A DNA stretch of 64,000 bases from Oscillatoriophycideae cyanobacterium NC_groundwater_1537_Pr4_S-0.65um_50_18 (GCA_016208305.1 JACQYI010000009.1:558001-622000); one strand, 5' to 3'; counted from the stretch's first letter, positions 17,321 to 27,723 are shown. A program made the numbers and translations. The notes: generated by a model from the sequence alone, not told the origin.

Positions 17321-17443
17321 TCTGTTGATCTTTTTTAAAAAAACTACTGAGGATTTTCAAATACAAGCCAAGTGTCACCTAAGTTCAGGTACTAACAATC
17401 AGGCGCAAAGCACTGCCAATCCAAAGGCTTTAAGAATCAGGCT

Positions 17444-18502
17444 TTAAGGATAAAGCCCTAACTGGGGCAGACCCAATGTTTCATCCCAATCCATCATGAT
17501 ATTGAGGCACTGAATTGCCTGACTCGCTTGCCCCTTCATCAGATTGTCAATCACCGACATCACGATGACGCGATCGGTACGCGGATCGACTTCAATCCCA
17601 ATCATGCAGAGGTTGGTACCTGCCACCCACTTGGTTTGAGGGTATATGCCGCTAGGCAACATCTTCACCCAAGGCGAAGCGCGATAAAACGCCTGGAAGA
17701 TGGTCAGCAAGTCATCTCGAACCAGACCGGGATCGCGCAAGGTGGCATAAACCGTCGAGAGAATGCCCCGCACCATAGGGATCAAATGCGGCGTGAATTG
17801 AATTAACACCTCCCGGCCTGCTAATTCACTACACACTTGCTCAATCTCAGGCGTATGGCGATGGCGAGCAACGTTGTAAGCCCCAACCGATTGATCGGCC
17901 TCAGCTAGCAGCATGTTGACAGCGGCTTTGCGTCCACCACCCGATGTACCCGTCTTAGAATCGATAATGGCACTTTCTGGCACAATCAAGCCCTGCTTGA
18001 GTAACGGAGCCAGCGCCAGCAGGCTAGCAGTGCAATGACAGCCCGCACAGCCAATCAACTGAGCTTCAGCAATGCGAGCGCGATATAGCTCTGGCAATCC
18101 ATACACAGCCGTTTCAGCAACTTCTTGATCTTGACGCTCTTTGCCATACCAGGCTTCGTAAATGCTGAGATCGGTAAAGCGGTAATCTGCAGAGAGATCC
18201 AGCACCTTGCAGCCTTTAGCCAATAGTTTGGGAGCCATATCGCAAGCCAAACCATTAGGCATTGACAAGAAAACGGCCTGACAGCGATCGGCAATTTGAT
18301 CAAGGTCGATCGCTTCTATCATTAGCCCTGGCTTATGGCTTAAATGAGGATAGAGATCAGAATAGGGTTTTCCAGCACTGCTGTCTCCGCCCAAATACAC
18401 TAGCTCTAACTTGGGATGGTCTTGCAGCAAGCGCACTAACTGTACACCCCCATACCCCGAAGCTCCCACAATTCCTACTGGTACAAGTCCTGAATCGCCC
18501 AT
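17444..18502 (-). CDS. argC: N-acetyl-gamma-glutamyl-phosphate reductase
   Basis: 352 residues. ArgC reduces N-acetylglutamyl phosphate with NADPH in arginine synthesis. The nucleotide site is [17 protein letters not shown] at the N-terminus; [34 protein letters not shown] and [11 protein letters not shown] are all present. The active-site cysteine is C155, but its surround reads [10 protein letters not shown] where the family usually has GNPGCYPT; the cysteine itself is kept. It is monocistronic and divergent from ribBA. Confidence 0.94.
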   Translation of the reverse strand: MGDSGLVPVGIVGASGYGGVQLVRLLQDHPKLELVYLGGDSSAGKPYSDLYPHLSHKPGLMIEAIDLDQIADRCQAVFLSMPNGLACDMAPKLLAKGCKVLDLSADYRFTDLSIYEAWYGKERQDQEVAETAVYGLPELYRARIAEAQLIGCAGCHCTASLLALAPLLKQGLIVPESAIIDSKTGTSGGGRKAAVNMLLAEADQSVGAYNVARHRHTPEIEQVCSELAGREVLIQFTPHLIPMVRGILSTVYATLRDPGLVRDDLLTIFQAFYRASPWVKMLPSGIYPQTKWVAGTNLCMIGIEVDPRTDRVIVMSVIDNLMKGQASQAIQCLNIMMDWDETLGLPQLGLYP

Positions 18503-18839
18503 GATGGCTTACCACTCGAAGGTTTAGTTGAAAAATAAGGCTTAGTAAAAACACAATAAAGGAACTCTGTTTACCCCGTCTATATAGGAGTCCGACATCT
18601 ACATAGACGCTCTATACAAACAGATAATCTCTGTAAATATGGCTTAAAAACTGCATTCTAATCTGAAGTTCTAAGTTGTGTTGTGATTAAATCTTCCAGA
18701 ACGGCTCTCAAAATAAAGTTCATAGCCAGATTAATCACTGCTCGAAAATGCAACCCTGGGTAGACAGGGGCGGGAAGCGCTAGGATCTGAGAGAAAGCCT
18801 CAATCTACTTCGCTAGATAGTTTACCTGGACATTTTCTT
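18503..18839. promoter_or_regulatory. Divergent intergenic region argC / ribBA
   Basis: 337 nt between two outward-facing genes. I looked for an FMN riboswitch before ribBA and found none of its conserved loops. A GGGTAGACAGGGGCGGGAAG stretch near 18755 is G-rich without an obvious fold. Otherwise AT-rich, with no RNA gene recognised. Confidence 0.45.
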
Positions 18840-20606
18840 GTGGAACCGCTTCAACACGCAGACAATACGACATCTTCTCCATTAACTTCAGAATTTCAGT
18901 TCGATTCGATCGATGCAGCACTAGACGATCTAAAGGCTGGACGATCGATCGTGGTCGTGGATGATGAAAACCGCGAGAACGAGGGTGATGTGATTTGCGC
19001 GGCTCAGTTCGCTACGCCCGACATGATTAACTTTATGGCGGTCGAGGCGCGGGGGCTCATTTGTCTAGCGATGACGGGCGATCGCCTCGATGAACTAGAT
19101 TTGCCGCTGATGGTGAGCAGCAAGAGCTTTGAAGACAGCAATGAACAAACGGCTTTTACAGTCAGTATTGACGGAGCCTATCATCTAGGCGTAGGAACGG
19201 GCATCTCAGCCGACGATCGCGCCCGCACTATTCAGATCGCCATTAATCCCAATAGCAAACCCAACGATTTACGTCGTCCAGGGCACATCTTTCCGCTCCG
19301 CGCCAAACAGGGCGGTGTTTTGAAACGGGCTGGACATACCGAAGCAGGCGTCGATCTAGCGCGGATGGCGGGTCTATATCCTGCGGGGGTAATTTGTGAA
19401 ATTCAAAATCCAGATGGCTCAATGGCGCGACTGCCAGAGTTAATCGATTACTCCAGACAGCATCGGTTAAAGCTGATTAGCATTGCTGACTTAATCAGCT
19501 ATCGACTCCACCATGAGCGATTTGTCCAGCGAGAGGCGATCGCCCAGTTACCTAGCCAGTTTGGTCAGTTTCAGGTCTATGCCTACCGCAATTTGCTAGA
19601 TCACTCCGAGCATCTGGCGATCGTTAAAGGCAATCCTGACCATTTCAAAGACCAGTCCATCATGGTGCGGGTACATTCAGAATGCCTGACTGGAGATGCC
19701 CTAGGCTCATTGCGTTGTGACTGCCGTATGCAGCTCCAGGCAGCCCTAAAAATGATTGAGAACGCCGGCCAAGGCGTCGTCGTCTATCTACGGCAAGAAG
19801 GACGCGGTATTGGGCTAATCAATAAGCTAAAAGCCTACTCACTGCAAGATATGGGACTAGATACTGTAGAAGCCAACGAGCGGCTAGGCTTCCCTGCCGA
19901 CCAGCGCAACTATGGCGTAGGGGCGCAAATCCTCAATGATTTAGGCGTGCAGAAATTTTGTTTGATTACCAACAATCCCCGTAAGATAGCCGGACTCAAA
20001 GGCTATGGGCTAGATATGGTCGATCGCGTGCCGCTGCTGATTGAGGCTACTTCCTACAACATGGACTATCTGGCAACTAAAGCTGAAAAGCTGGGACATT
20101 TGCTGCTGCGAACCTATCTGGTGACTGTGGCGATCGCCTGGAAAGTAGAGGGTGAAGCCAGTGATTCGTCAGACCCTGCACCTGTGTCTATCGCTGAGCG
20201 GTACAAGCGCCTAGAGAAAATTCGACATCTGGCGAAAGATTTCGATCTGCTGTTGCAAGAAGAGGCACGTCCCCTAGCGACCGCCCTCTTTGGCAAAGCT
20301 TCGCTGATTTTCCATTTGGGGTTTGATCAGTCTGGGGTAGCCTCAGCCACCTGGTATCAAAACCCTGAGCATCCTTATATGAAAGGGATCGCTCAAATCT
20401 TGGATACGCTGGCGGGTTGGCAGTCGATTGAACAACTAGAGTTTATGATCTCATCGGGTGGTGATCCGCTGGTCAATTTGCAGGTACAGCTCGATCGCCA
20501 GATCTTTAAGCTGGGTACCCCAGATAGCCTCAAGCCTTCCGCCATTTGTAGCCAGCTTACAACCCAACGGATTTACGTATTTTCTGCCCATACACCGCTT
20601 GATTAA
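18840..20606 (+). CDS. ribBA: Bifunctional RibBA (DHBP synthase / GTP cyclohydrolase II) with C-terminal extension
   Basis: 588 residues from a GTG start. The RibB half (about 20-225) has [28 protein letters not shown] and [16 protein letters not shown], and makes dihydroxybutanone phosphate from ribulose 5-phosphate. The RibA half (about 230-430) has [19 protein letters not shown] with its zinc cysteines, [14 protein letters not shown] and [11 protein letters not shown], and opens GTP; both feed riboflavin synthesis. About 155 further residues (from [12 protein letters not shown]) form an additional domain with no motif I can name; similar tails occur in other cyanobacterial RibBA proteins as far as I recall. 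A 16-bp hairpin follows the stop. Confidence 0.94.
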   Translation: MEPLQHADNTTSSPLTSEFQFDSIDAALDDLKAGRSIVVVDDENRENEGDVICAAQFATPDMINFMAVEARGLICLAMTGDRLDELDLPLMVSSKSFEDSNEQTAFTVSIDGAYHLGVGTGISADDRARTIQIAINPNSKPNDLRRPGHIFPLRAKQGGVLKRAGHTEAGVDLARMAGLYPAGVICEIQNPDGSMARLPELIDYSRQHRLKLISIADLISYRLHHERFVQREAIAQLPSQFGQFQVYAYRNLLDHSEHLAIVKGNPDHFKDQSIMVRVHSECLTGDALGSLRCDCRMQLQAALKMIENAGQGVVVYLRQEGRGIGLINKLKAYSLQDMGLDTVEANERLGFPADQRNYGVGAQILNDLGVQKFCLITNNPRKIAGLKGYGLDMVDRVPLLIEATSYNMDYLATKAEKLGHLLLRTYLVTVAIAWKVEGEASDSSDPAPVSIAERYKRLEKIRHLAKDFDLLLQEEARPLATALFGKASLIFHLGFDQSGVASATWYQNPEHPYMKGIAQILDTLAGWQSIEQLEFMISSGGDPLVNLQVQLDRQIFKLGTPDSLKPSAICSQLTTQRIYVFSAHTPLD

Positions 20607-20624
20607 CGGCTATGCGGCTCTAAC

Positions 20625-20658
20625 GTAAAAGCGTCGCCCCTTGGGGCGACGCTTTTAC
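20625..20658. terminator. Perfect 16-bp hairpin after ribBA
   Basis: Arms 20625-20640 and 20643-20658, loop TT; GC-rich apex and A/T outer stem. It starts 19 nt after the ribBA stop. No long T-run follows on the plus strand, so its strength is uncertain. Confidence 0.7.
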
Positions 20659-20689
20659 ATCGGGTGATGTTTTCGGATTGTATTTTGGA

Positions 20690-20812
20690 GTGGATACATC
20701 TCGTCGTTAGGGGAGCAGATATTTTTAGTGATGAGAGAGCGAACAACAGCGATCGCATCATCCCACTCTCCCGCCCTCATAACATTTAAAGGCTCCCCTA
20801 ACTGCTGCCCGT
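20690..20812 (-). mobile_element. Small TIR element, copy A (MITE-like)
   Basis: GTTAGGGGAGC at 20706-20716 and its exact reverse complement at 20792-20802 bound a 97-bp segment. In reverse complement this segment and short flanks match 41001-41122, including GAGTGGGATGATGCGATCG, CTCATCACT, AATATCTGCTCCCCTA and GACGAGATGTA. The element has no ORF, lies between the convergent ribBA and protease genes, and contains one HIP1-like site. Confidence 0.75.
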
Positions 20813-20819
20813 TTTAAAG

Positions 20820-21947
20820 TTAGCTACTGGCTAGCTTTTCTTCTGCTCGCTTTTGCAGGAGTTGAAGAATCGAGTTCTTCTCAATCATGCCCATGAGCGT
20901 GCCTTCCCTCAAGACGGCCAGAGCCGGAACTCGCTTCTCTTCCAAAAGTGTCACCACTTCTAGCAAAGGCTGTTCGGAATCTACAGTCTCAAGTTGAGGA
21001 GCAGGCTGCATTAGCTCTCGAACTCTGACATTCCACCAATCGTTTGTCGGTACACCATTCAAAGCATCCACAGGGATCTCACCTACCAGCTTCCCTTCCG
21101 GATTCGTGACCAGATATTTGCGCCAATCTGATGTTTTGCCGATGATGTAGTTATTAGCAAACTCCCGCAACAGCAGCTCTTCAGAAATGATCGGACTGTT
21201 GGGAATCACTGCATCTGCTGCCGTCAAACCGCTCATTTGCTCTTGAATGCTAGCCGCTTGAGCATAGCGATCGGCATTTTGCAGGAGGAACCAACCCACT
21301 AAGAGCGTCCAGAGGCTACCAATATTGCTGATCCCCAGCATATACAGCACACCTAGACCAATACCGACCCAGCCTAGGAATTGACCCGTCTTGCTGGCAA
21401 AAGCAACACCTTTGTAAGGTTTGCCTGTCACCTTCCAGACGATCGCCTTCAACACGTTGCCGCCATCCAAAGGCAGACCGGGCAGCAGATTGAACAAAGC
21501 CAATGCCAAGTTAATAGAGGCCACCAGGCTCAGCACCGCAGCGCCAGCTCCCGTAATGCCGGAGAAGGTGTTGACTGCCGTGAGGCCGCCCCAGAGCAGC
21601 AGACTAACGAGAGGCCCAGCGATCGCAACCCAAAACGCCCCAGCCGGAGTTTTTGACTCTTCGCCCAAGCTTGCCAAACCACCAAACAGAAATAGCGTAA
21701 TGGAATTTACAGGAATTCCTTGGCGGATGGCGACAAAGCTATGTCCCAGTTCATGCGCCAAAACTGAAGCGAACAAGAGCAATGATGCGACTAGACCAAC
21801 TAGCCATGCCGATGCTCCCAAAGTGGGAAATGCTAACCCCAGCTGATTGCCGTAGTCCCAAGTCACCAGACTCAAAATTAGGAACCAGGACAGGTTCACA
21901 TAAAAGGGAATGCCAAATAAACTTCCGACCCGTAGGCTACCATTCAT
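20820..21947 (-). CDS. Site-2 protease (M50 family) with CBS domain pair
   Basis: 375 residues. An intramembrane metalloprotease: HELGH at 65-69 supplies two zinc ligands and the glutamate, and LPGLPLDGG (155-163) supplies the third ligand. Six hydrophobic segments cover about 10-220. Residues about 245-370 form a CBS pair ending AVLREGTLMGMIEKNSILQL, which may sense adenine nucleotides. This SREBP-protease/SpoIVFB-like group cuts membrane-bound anti-sigma or regulatory proteins; its target here is unknown. Monocistronic and convergent with ribBA. Confidence 0.88.
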   Translation of the reverse strand: MNGSLRVGSLFGIPFYVNLSWFLILSLVTWDYGNQLGLAFPTLGASAWLVGLVASLLLFASVLAHELGHSFVAIRQGIPVNSITLFLFGGLASLGEESKTPAGAFWVAIAGPLVSLLLWGGLTAVNTFSGITGAGAAVLSLVASINLALALFNLLPGLPLDGGNVLKAIVWKVTGKPYKGVAFASKTGQFLGWVGIGLGVLYMLGISNIGSLWTLLVGWFLLQNADRYAQAASIQEQMSGLTAADAVIPNSPIISEELLLREFANNYIIGKTSDWRKYLVTNPEGKLVGEIPVDALNGVPTNDWWNVRVRELMQPAPQLETVDSEQPLLEVVTLLEEKRVPALAVLREGTLMGMIEKNSILQLLQKRAEEKLASS

Positions 21948-22425
21948 GCTGTTGCCCTCCTGATGCGATAACTGAATGTGGTAACTGAGCGGCTAGGATG
22001 CCCTGAGTTACTGTACTGATTAACTGTCATGAATTTGCTGTTATGCACTTGCAATGCACAGTGCTGCAATAAATTCTGTCGTAATGAAATAACTGCGCTT
22101 TTGTTTCATGAGTTCATCGTAACGAAATGTAATCTACTTTTTAAGCTTCTAATGGCAGAGATAGCCGCCCTAATTGGTTCGGCGTTCTGCCTAAAGGCTG
22201 AGAGTTTTCGTTTTTGGGCGAAAAGACGGTAGTTCTCAGGCTGGATTTCATAGGGGGAGTTCACGCCCGCAGAACGTGAACTCCCCCAACAAGGCTCAAA
22301 AAAAGGCAAAACATAGCTGACGGCTATGCCACCTTGGGCTTCTGGCAAGACATCCATCACGGGATGAAATGGGGAAGACTAGACTAAACACATTCTTCAC
22401 CGCCGCCTCTCCCGGTCGAAAGTTT
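21948..22425. other. Intergenic region with hairpin element copy 2
   Basis: The space between the protease and the DUF2157-type gene holds an AT-rich stretch with a short hairpin near 22040-22070, then the dispersed hairpin element at 22241-22293. Open frames on the minus strand across 22106-22360 consist of the repeat and its flanks and are not supported. The divergent promoters are not clear. Confidence 0.5.
22241..22293. repeat. Dispersed hairpin element, copy 2
   Basis: CTGGATTTCATAG then stem 22253-22265 with 22275-22287 (13 bp perfect). Same element as 14315-14369, in the same orientation. One stem pair is A-T here and G-C in copy 1. Confidence 0.85.
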
Positions 22426-25400
22426 ATGGCCTCCCCTCACGATCGCTCTGCCATTCTTCGGCTTGCCCCTGATCAATTGCACCGCCCAGAACTGCTGACA
22501 GGGCTAGAGTCATGGCTGCATCTAGCGCTCTTATCTGATGAGCAAGTCATAGAGTTTTGTCAGCAATATCTGGTCTGTCCTGTGCCCGTGGCGATCGCAG
22601 AACCAGTTCGCCCTTTATCCTCTTCACCCGACTCTTCAGATCGCCTTCTAGTTGAAGCCTCCAACCCTGGCTTCACGAATGACTTTGCCAACGCTGTACC
22701 CACTCCCCCCTCACCCGCCTCACCCACTCCCACCCTCCCCTCTCCCTCACCCACCTCATCCAACCCCCTCACCCGATCGCTCCGCTCCTTTTTGGCAGAA
22801 GTCAGCATCATCTGGCTCTTGATATTGGGCGTGTTTATGGTGGTTGTCTCTTCGGGTGTCTTAGCGGCAACCCAGTGGCAAAACTTCTCGGTAGTTGGAC
22901 AATACGGCATCTTGTTTGCCTACACGATCGCGTTTGCCATTGCTAGCCTCTGGACAGCACAGCAGGCAAATTTACGCCTAACGTCACGCATGTTGCAGCT
23001 CGCCACCTTGCTCATCATTCCCGTCAATTTTTGGATGATGGATGGATTGCAGGTCGGCGCCAGCCTGGGGGGCAGCTTCTTGAGCGCGATCGCAGCTCTC
23101 AGCTTGACTGCCATGCTGTTAAGGCTGCTGCATCCGCGCACAGGGCTAACCTCTGGCGATCGTTTTGGACTGATTGCGAGCAATTGCATTGGCCTAGGCT
23201 GGCTGCATTGGGGCTGGGGTTGGGCAGGCGTGCCGCTCATAGCCACCTATATTGGCACCGTAGGTACGGCTGTTTTGCTGTGGAAACTTTCCCGAATGGA
23301 GGGAGCAGCCTTGGAAGCGGTGGAGAACGGCAGCGAGGATTTGCCAAAATCTCTCTCGCCCGAATCTCCATTACCCAAGATTGTCATTGTGCTGACGGCA
23401 CTGTTGCTGGTCGGTCGCGCCATTTTGGCGGCAAAGGTTCCGGTAGATCAGTTAGGACTGGCGCTGGGTCTTTGTGGCTGGGTGCTGAGTTGGCTCAACC
23501 GTCGAGAACAAGCAAAGCTCTGGCGCTGGGCTGGGGCTGGGTTACTGCTTCTCGGCTGGCTAGTGGCACTTCCTGCCGATCTACCCTGGCAGGCGATCGC
23601 AGTGAGTGGCTTAATCCTATGGCTGCTAATCGATCAATGGCAAACCGATCGATTGCAGGCTCAACCCCTAACGGTGATTGCTCTATTTGGAGTGGGGCTA
23701 CAAACCTATGCGTTGCTGTGGCGTATGATACCTGAACTCTGGCGGCAGCAGCTCCTCGACGCAGTTGTTCAGGTTGCAGGCGATCGCGGTATGCCAGAAG
23801 CCTTGATGGGGATAGGAGGATTTCCTTACCTGCTATTCACCCTGGGCGTGGCGGCAAGGCTACGACAAAGAGCGCTGTCTGAACACAGGCTCGACCGATC
23901 GGCAGGGTTGGCCGAGCAGCTGGCGCTCATTTTGGGCATAGGCATGACGCTGACGAGCTGGGACAATCTACTGCTGCGATCGCTCAATCTCATCCTTTCG
24001 GCGCTAACGCTGTTCTTGGCTTTTCGGCAGCGGCGATCGCCTTTGCCTATTCTCTATCTCACTCACATCACGGCTTTGGTGGGCATTCTCAGCTGGATCG
24101 AGCTGCTGTTTCCTGAACTAGACAACCTAGCGAACGCCCGGATTTTGCTGGTGGGGATGGCGATTGAATGGGGGTTGAGTCAAGGCTCTAACCGTTGGCA
24201 ACGCAGCGCTTGGCATCTAGGGCTGGTTTTGGCTGGATGGAGTTATTTCTTGCTGCTTACAGGAGATTTGAGTCCTGCAGCCGCCTATGCAAATCTCGTT
24301 GGCCTATTGATTCCGCTGGGGCTAACAGGGCTGTCACAGTCTCGCCGTTTTCCCCATCGGCGATTGGCCGCTTGGCTCAGTGCCGCCATGCTGATAGCAC
24401 AATTGCTATTGCTCAATACGCTCAATGCCGCGCTAATCAGTCTCTGCGTAGCGGTCGTGTTGATGATGCTCAATACGCAGCTTTTGCGTCATCTGTTTGC
24501 CGCCTTTTTGACCGTTGGCTTTGCGCTAGGCTGTGAGGCGGTAACGATCGCGCTCCAAGAGCCAAGCTGGCTCACAAACTCGGTCTTTGCAAATCTACTG
24601 GCGGCAAATCTCTGGTTGCTCTGGCTGTTGCGAGATCAGTGGCAGAACAGGCGACATCAGGACTCAGACCCGCCCAGCTTGCCCCAATTCTATGCCACTG
24701 CCGCCAATAGTTGGGCGATCGCACTCTGTGCCCTGGCGCTCCTCTTCCTAACCTTCCTCTGCTTATTTGAGCCGACTTGGGCTATCGTCATCGCCACCGG
24801 ATTGACGATCGGGGCAATGGCTTATCGCATCTGGCAACAGCCCACGAATCTCAGCTTCTATGGCGTGGCCTGGGCAACCGAGATCTTGACGATCGCCTGG
24901 GTGCAGCTCCATCAGGGCGATGTTATTGTCATGGCGAGCGTCACCCTGAGCTTAGGCTTACTCACCCAAATTGCTGGAGATGTTTGGGTGCGGCGATCGG
25001 GGCAGCCGTACCGTTCTAGTTGGCATTTGATTCCTCTGTGCTACGGGGGGTTAGGCTGGCTCATGGCGCACTCCAACTTTGTTGCCACCACAGGGCTGTA
25101 TACGCTGGCAGCCGCTTTGATTGGGATAGGCGTAGGACGGCGATCGCCCCGGCTTAAATCTTTCTCGGTCATGTCGGTTTTGCTATGCTCTCTCGCTGCC
25201 TATGAGCTGCTGATCTATCAACTCCTGCTGGCGGAGAGCGGCAATCAGGGCGATGGCGTCATTCTATTGGCTGGGTTAGCGGCTCTCATCGCGATCGCCA
25301 ATCGCCTTTTGTCGCGCGGGTTGGTTAACTATCTGCGTCTGACTTCTTCAGAGCTACGAAGCATTGCCCATCTTCATTGGGGGCTTGGCAGCGGCTTGGC

Positions 25401-26370
25401 GGCGCTGGCAGCCTTTCTCGGCCTTAGCACTCAGGGCGCTATTGGGGGGCTTGGGGTTGCCGGGTTGCTGTCTGGCTATGCCTTGGCCATGGGCAGAGTC
25501 AATCAGATCTCTACTTCAGAAACAGCAGAGACAGCCACAGTAGAGAAAGGGGAGATCTGGACTCATGCCGGGATCTGGGAAGCGATCGCCGCTCTCGGCT
25601 ATCTTCTTTATCGCTGGGTACCCGAAGCAGAAGGCTGGGCAGGGGCGATCGCTTCACTCCTAGCCATTGGGCTACACTGCTTGCCCTGGCAGCGTTGGGG
25701 TTGGTCAGTGCGCCCCTGGCAAAAGGCTGCGCTAGGGCTTCCAGGGCTGGCGATTTTGCTGACAGGCTGGGTCGGAACGATTCCAAATCTGCTGATTACA
25801 GGCGCTTTTTATGCTTGGCTAGCTCAATCGACTCGCCAAATTCGCCTCAGCTATCTCAGCCTTTTGCTGCTGGATTGGGCGCTGTTGCGATACCTCAATC
25901 AGCAGGATTGGCTGACTCCAAGGATGTTAAGTCTGGTGTTGGGCGGCTCACTGCTCTACATTGCACAGGTCGAGCCCAGGCTACAGACCGCTTCGGCTAG
26001 ACAGCAGCGCCACTGGATGCGATCGATCGCCACCGGACTGATTTGCCTCACGGCATTTTACCAAGCGGAAGCGGATGATACTGCGGTCTGGGTGATGAGA
26101 GGCTTGGCTGTGGGGCTAGGACTAGGACTGGTCCTCCTGGGAATTATGCTCAAAGTGCGAGCCTTCCTTTACGTCGGCACTGCGGCCTTTATGCTACAAA
26201 TTTTGCGGCTGCTCTGGCTCTTTATTGCGTCTTATTCTGCATTACTTTGGGCGATCGGCATTGTTTTGGGGCTGATGCTCATTTGGGCGGCTGCGACCTT
26301 TGAGGCAAGGCGCAGCCAAATGAATGCCCTGGTGCAGTACTGGGTATCGGAGTTAGAAAGCTGGGAATAG
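22426..26370 (+). CDS. Giant multi-pass membrane protein, DUF2157-type
   Basis: 1,314 residues from the ATG at 22426 (MASPHDRSAILRL); an earlier ATG at 22369 adds 19 residues. Residues about 10-55 (LTGLESWLHLALLSDEQVIEFCQQYL) resemble the soluble start of DUF2157 proteins. A Pro/Ser/Thr linker follows (about 85-125), then some 35 or more hydrophobic segments in pairs to the C-terminus, rich in Leu, Trp and Ala. Such very long membrane proteins are found across cyanobacteria with no known function. No pore, transporter or enzyme motif is visible. Membrane topology may be internally repetitive. Confidence 0.72.
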   Translation: MASPHDRSAILRLAPDQLHRPELLTGLESWLHLALLSDEQVIEFCQQYLVCPVPVAIAEPVRPLSSSPDSSDRLLVEASNPGFTNDFANAVPTPPSPASPTPTLPSPSPTSSNPLTRSLRSFLAEVSIIWLLILGVFMVVVSSGVLAATQWQNFSVVGQYGILFAYTIAFAIASLWTAQQANLRLTSRMLQLATLLIIPVNFWMMDGLQVGASLGGSFLSAIAALSLTAMLLRLLHPRTGLTSGDRFGLIASNCIGLGWLHWGWGWAGVPLIATYIGTVGTAVLLWKLSRMEGAALEAVENGSEDLPKSLSPESPLPKIVIVLTALLLVGRAILAAKVPVDQLGLALGLCGWVLSWLNRREQAKLWRWAGAGLLLLGWLVALPADLPWQAIAVSGLILWLLIDQWQTDRLQAQPLTVIALFGVGLQTYALLWRMIPELWRQQLLDAVVQVAGDRGMPEALMGIGGFPYLLFTLGVAARLRQRALSEHRLDRSAGLAEQLALILGIGMTLTSWDNLLLRSLNLILSALTLFLAFRQRRSPLPILYLTHITALVGILSWIELLFPELDNLANARILLVGMAIEWGLSQGSNRWQRSAWHLGLVLAGWSYFLLLTGDLSPAAAYANLVGLLIPLGLTGLSQSRRFPHRRLAAWLSAAMLIAQLLLLNTLNAALISLCVAVVLMMLNTQLLRHLFAAFLTVGFALGCEAVTIALQEPSWLTNSVFANLLAANLWLLWLLRDQWQNRRHQDSDPPSLPQFYATAANSWAIALCALALLFLTFLCLFEPTWAIVIATGLTIGAMAYRIWQQPTNLSFYGVAWATEILTIAWVQLHQGDVIVMASVTLSLGLLTQIAGDVWVRRSGQPYRSSWHLIPLCYGGLGWLMAHSNFVATTGLYTLAAALIGIGVGRRSPRLKSFSVMSVLLCSLAAYELLIYQLLLAESGNQGDGVILLAGLAALIAIANRLLSRGLVNYLRLTSSELRSIAHLHWGLGSGLAALAAFLGLSTQGAIGGLGVAGLLSGYALAMGRVNQISTSETAETATVEKGEIWTHAGIWEAIAALGYLLYRWVPEAEGWAGAIASLLAIGLHCLPWQRWGWSVRPWQKAALGLPGLAILLTGWVGTIPNLLITGAFYAWLAQSTRQIRLSYLSLLLLDWALLRYLNQQDWLTPRMLSLVLGGSLLYIAQVEPRLQTASARQQRHWMRSIATGLICLTAFYQAEADDTAVWVMRGLAVGLGLGLVLLGIMLKVRAFLYVGTAAFMLQILRLLWLFIASYSALLWAIGIVLGLMLIWAAATFEARRSQMNALVQYWVSELESWE

Positions 26371-26406
26371 GTTTTGAGTCAGCAGGACGTTCTATCTCCC
26401 ACCCAC

Positions 26407-27723
26407 TCAGAACCCGGCCTTGCGTGATCCGGCTATGAGATCAGCGACGCCAGAAACCTCGGCTCCAGTTCCGACAGCCTCCCTCACACAGGCGGCAGCA
26501 ATCTCTGCCCGGAGGACATGCGTTCTCTCCAACGTTTGCGCTTGAGCAACTTTTAGCCCATTACGGATAAGCTGGGCTAATTCCTGGCGATTTTGGGCGG
26601 CATGTACCAAAGAGGCCCCTAGCGCATCAATGTCTCCAGACGGAACCAGAACACCGCTCTTCGTACTCTCAATCAAAGCATCCGTTCCCGGATTGCGATA
26701 GAGAATGATAGGCAGACCTAACGCCATTCCCAACAGCACGTTACGGCTAATTTCTGCCGTGAGATTGGTAATAGGCATGACATGAGCCTGTTGCAGTAAA
26801 TCAAACAGCGTATAGCCATAGGGAACAGTTCCCAAAAACCGCACCTTGTCGGCAATGCCCAGATCTTGCGCCAATTGCTTACAAGATCCGACAGATTCGC
26901 CATCACCAATGATGTCTAGCTCTAGCGCAACCCCTTGGTTGATCGCGATCGCCATTGCTTTCAACACATGGTCAGGCGCTTTAATCGGAATTTGCCGACC
27001 CGCAATTACCATCCGCAAAGGCTGAGTTTCATCCAGAATGTTTTGGATGCGACGCTCTATTTGCTGTGCGTTAGGCAGCATTTGCTGGGTAACAAAACTG
27101 CGATTGAAGCTGTGGCAATGGTTGCTCCAGACTTGGTTAAACCGCTCGGCAACAGAGGCATTGTGGGCAAAGACTAAATCGGCTTCAGCAACGGCTTTGG
27201 TGCAAAAGCCCTCAAATTGTTTCACCACTCTATGCTTGAAGAGACGCTTGAGAGGGTTGGGTTCCTCTGCCACATATTCTGCCAAACGCGGAAAGGGATC
27301 AGCGCCATCAAAAACCCAAATCCCTTTTTTGTTATGTTTCTCTGCGATCGACCAGGCCATCTGACCCAACGGAATGGGATGACCGCCATAATCTGCTTGC
27401 ACAATTGAAGCCCATTGGCAGGCTTGATCAAGCTGATTTTTGACCGATCGGTAAACCCGCAAAAAAGTCTTCCAAGAGCGATAGTGGGTTAGCGGAAACA
27501 GGTTGAACTCTTCCTCTTGTAAATTCACTTCCACCAGATTAAAGCTACCGCTAAACTCAACCGGAATGCTGTCTAGGCAGGGGGCTGCTACCGCCAGACG
27601 GCCATAGGGAGACCAAGCTTTGGCTTGAGCACGCAAGTCTTCGAGCCACATGTCACCCACAAGATAGTGATGCGGAGCGTGCCCCTTACCGAAGGGGATG
27701 TGATTAATAAGTAGATAATTCAT
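26407..27723 (-). CDS. GT4-type glycosyltransferase
   Basis: 438 residues from the ATG at 27723 (MNYLLINHIPFGKGHAPHHY), the first start giving a normal glycosyltransferase N-terminus; ATGs at 27753 and 27924 lie upstream. The N-terminal half has GIWVFDGADPFPRLAEY, the C-terminal half RMVIAGRQIPIKAPDHVLKA, DIIGDGESVG and the late EISRNVLLGMALGLPIIL, which fits a GT-B fold of family GT4. It is isolated from other sugar genes. A function in exopolysaccharide or glycolipid synthesis is likely but the sugar and acceptor are unknown. Confidence 0.72.
   Translation of the reverse strand: MNYLLINHIPFGKGHAPHHYLVGDMWLEDLRAQAKAWSPYGRLAVAAPCLDSIPVEFSGSFNLVEVNLQEEEFNLFPLTHYRSWKTFLRVYRSVKNQLDQACQWASIVQADYGGHPIPLGQMAWSIAEKHNKKGIWVFDGADPFPRLAEYVAEEPNPLKRLFKHRVVKQFEGFCTKAVAEADLVFAHNASVAERFNQVWSNHCHSFNRSFVTQQMLPNAQQIERRIQNILDETQPLRMVIAGRQIPIKAPDHVLKAMAIAINQGVALELDIIGDGESVGSCKQLAQDLGIADKVRFLGTVPYGYTLFDLLQQAHVMPITNLTAEISRNVLLGMALGLPIILYRNPGTDALIESTKSGVLVPSGDIDALGASLVHAAQNRQELAQLIRNGLKVAQAQTLERTHVLRAEIAAACVREAVGTGAEVSGVADLIAGSRKAGF

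Noticed and set aside
18503-18839. FMN riboswitch before ribBA
   Set aside because: None of the conserved FMN-riboswitch loops are present.
22106-22360. Minus-strand 84-residue frame
   Set aside because: Covers the dispersed hairpin element and its flanks; no support.
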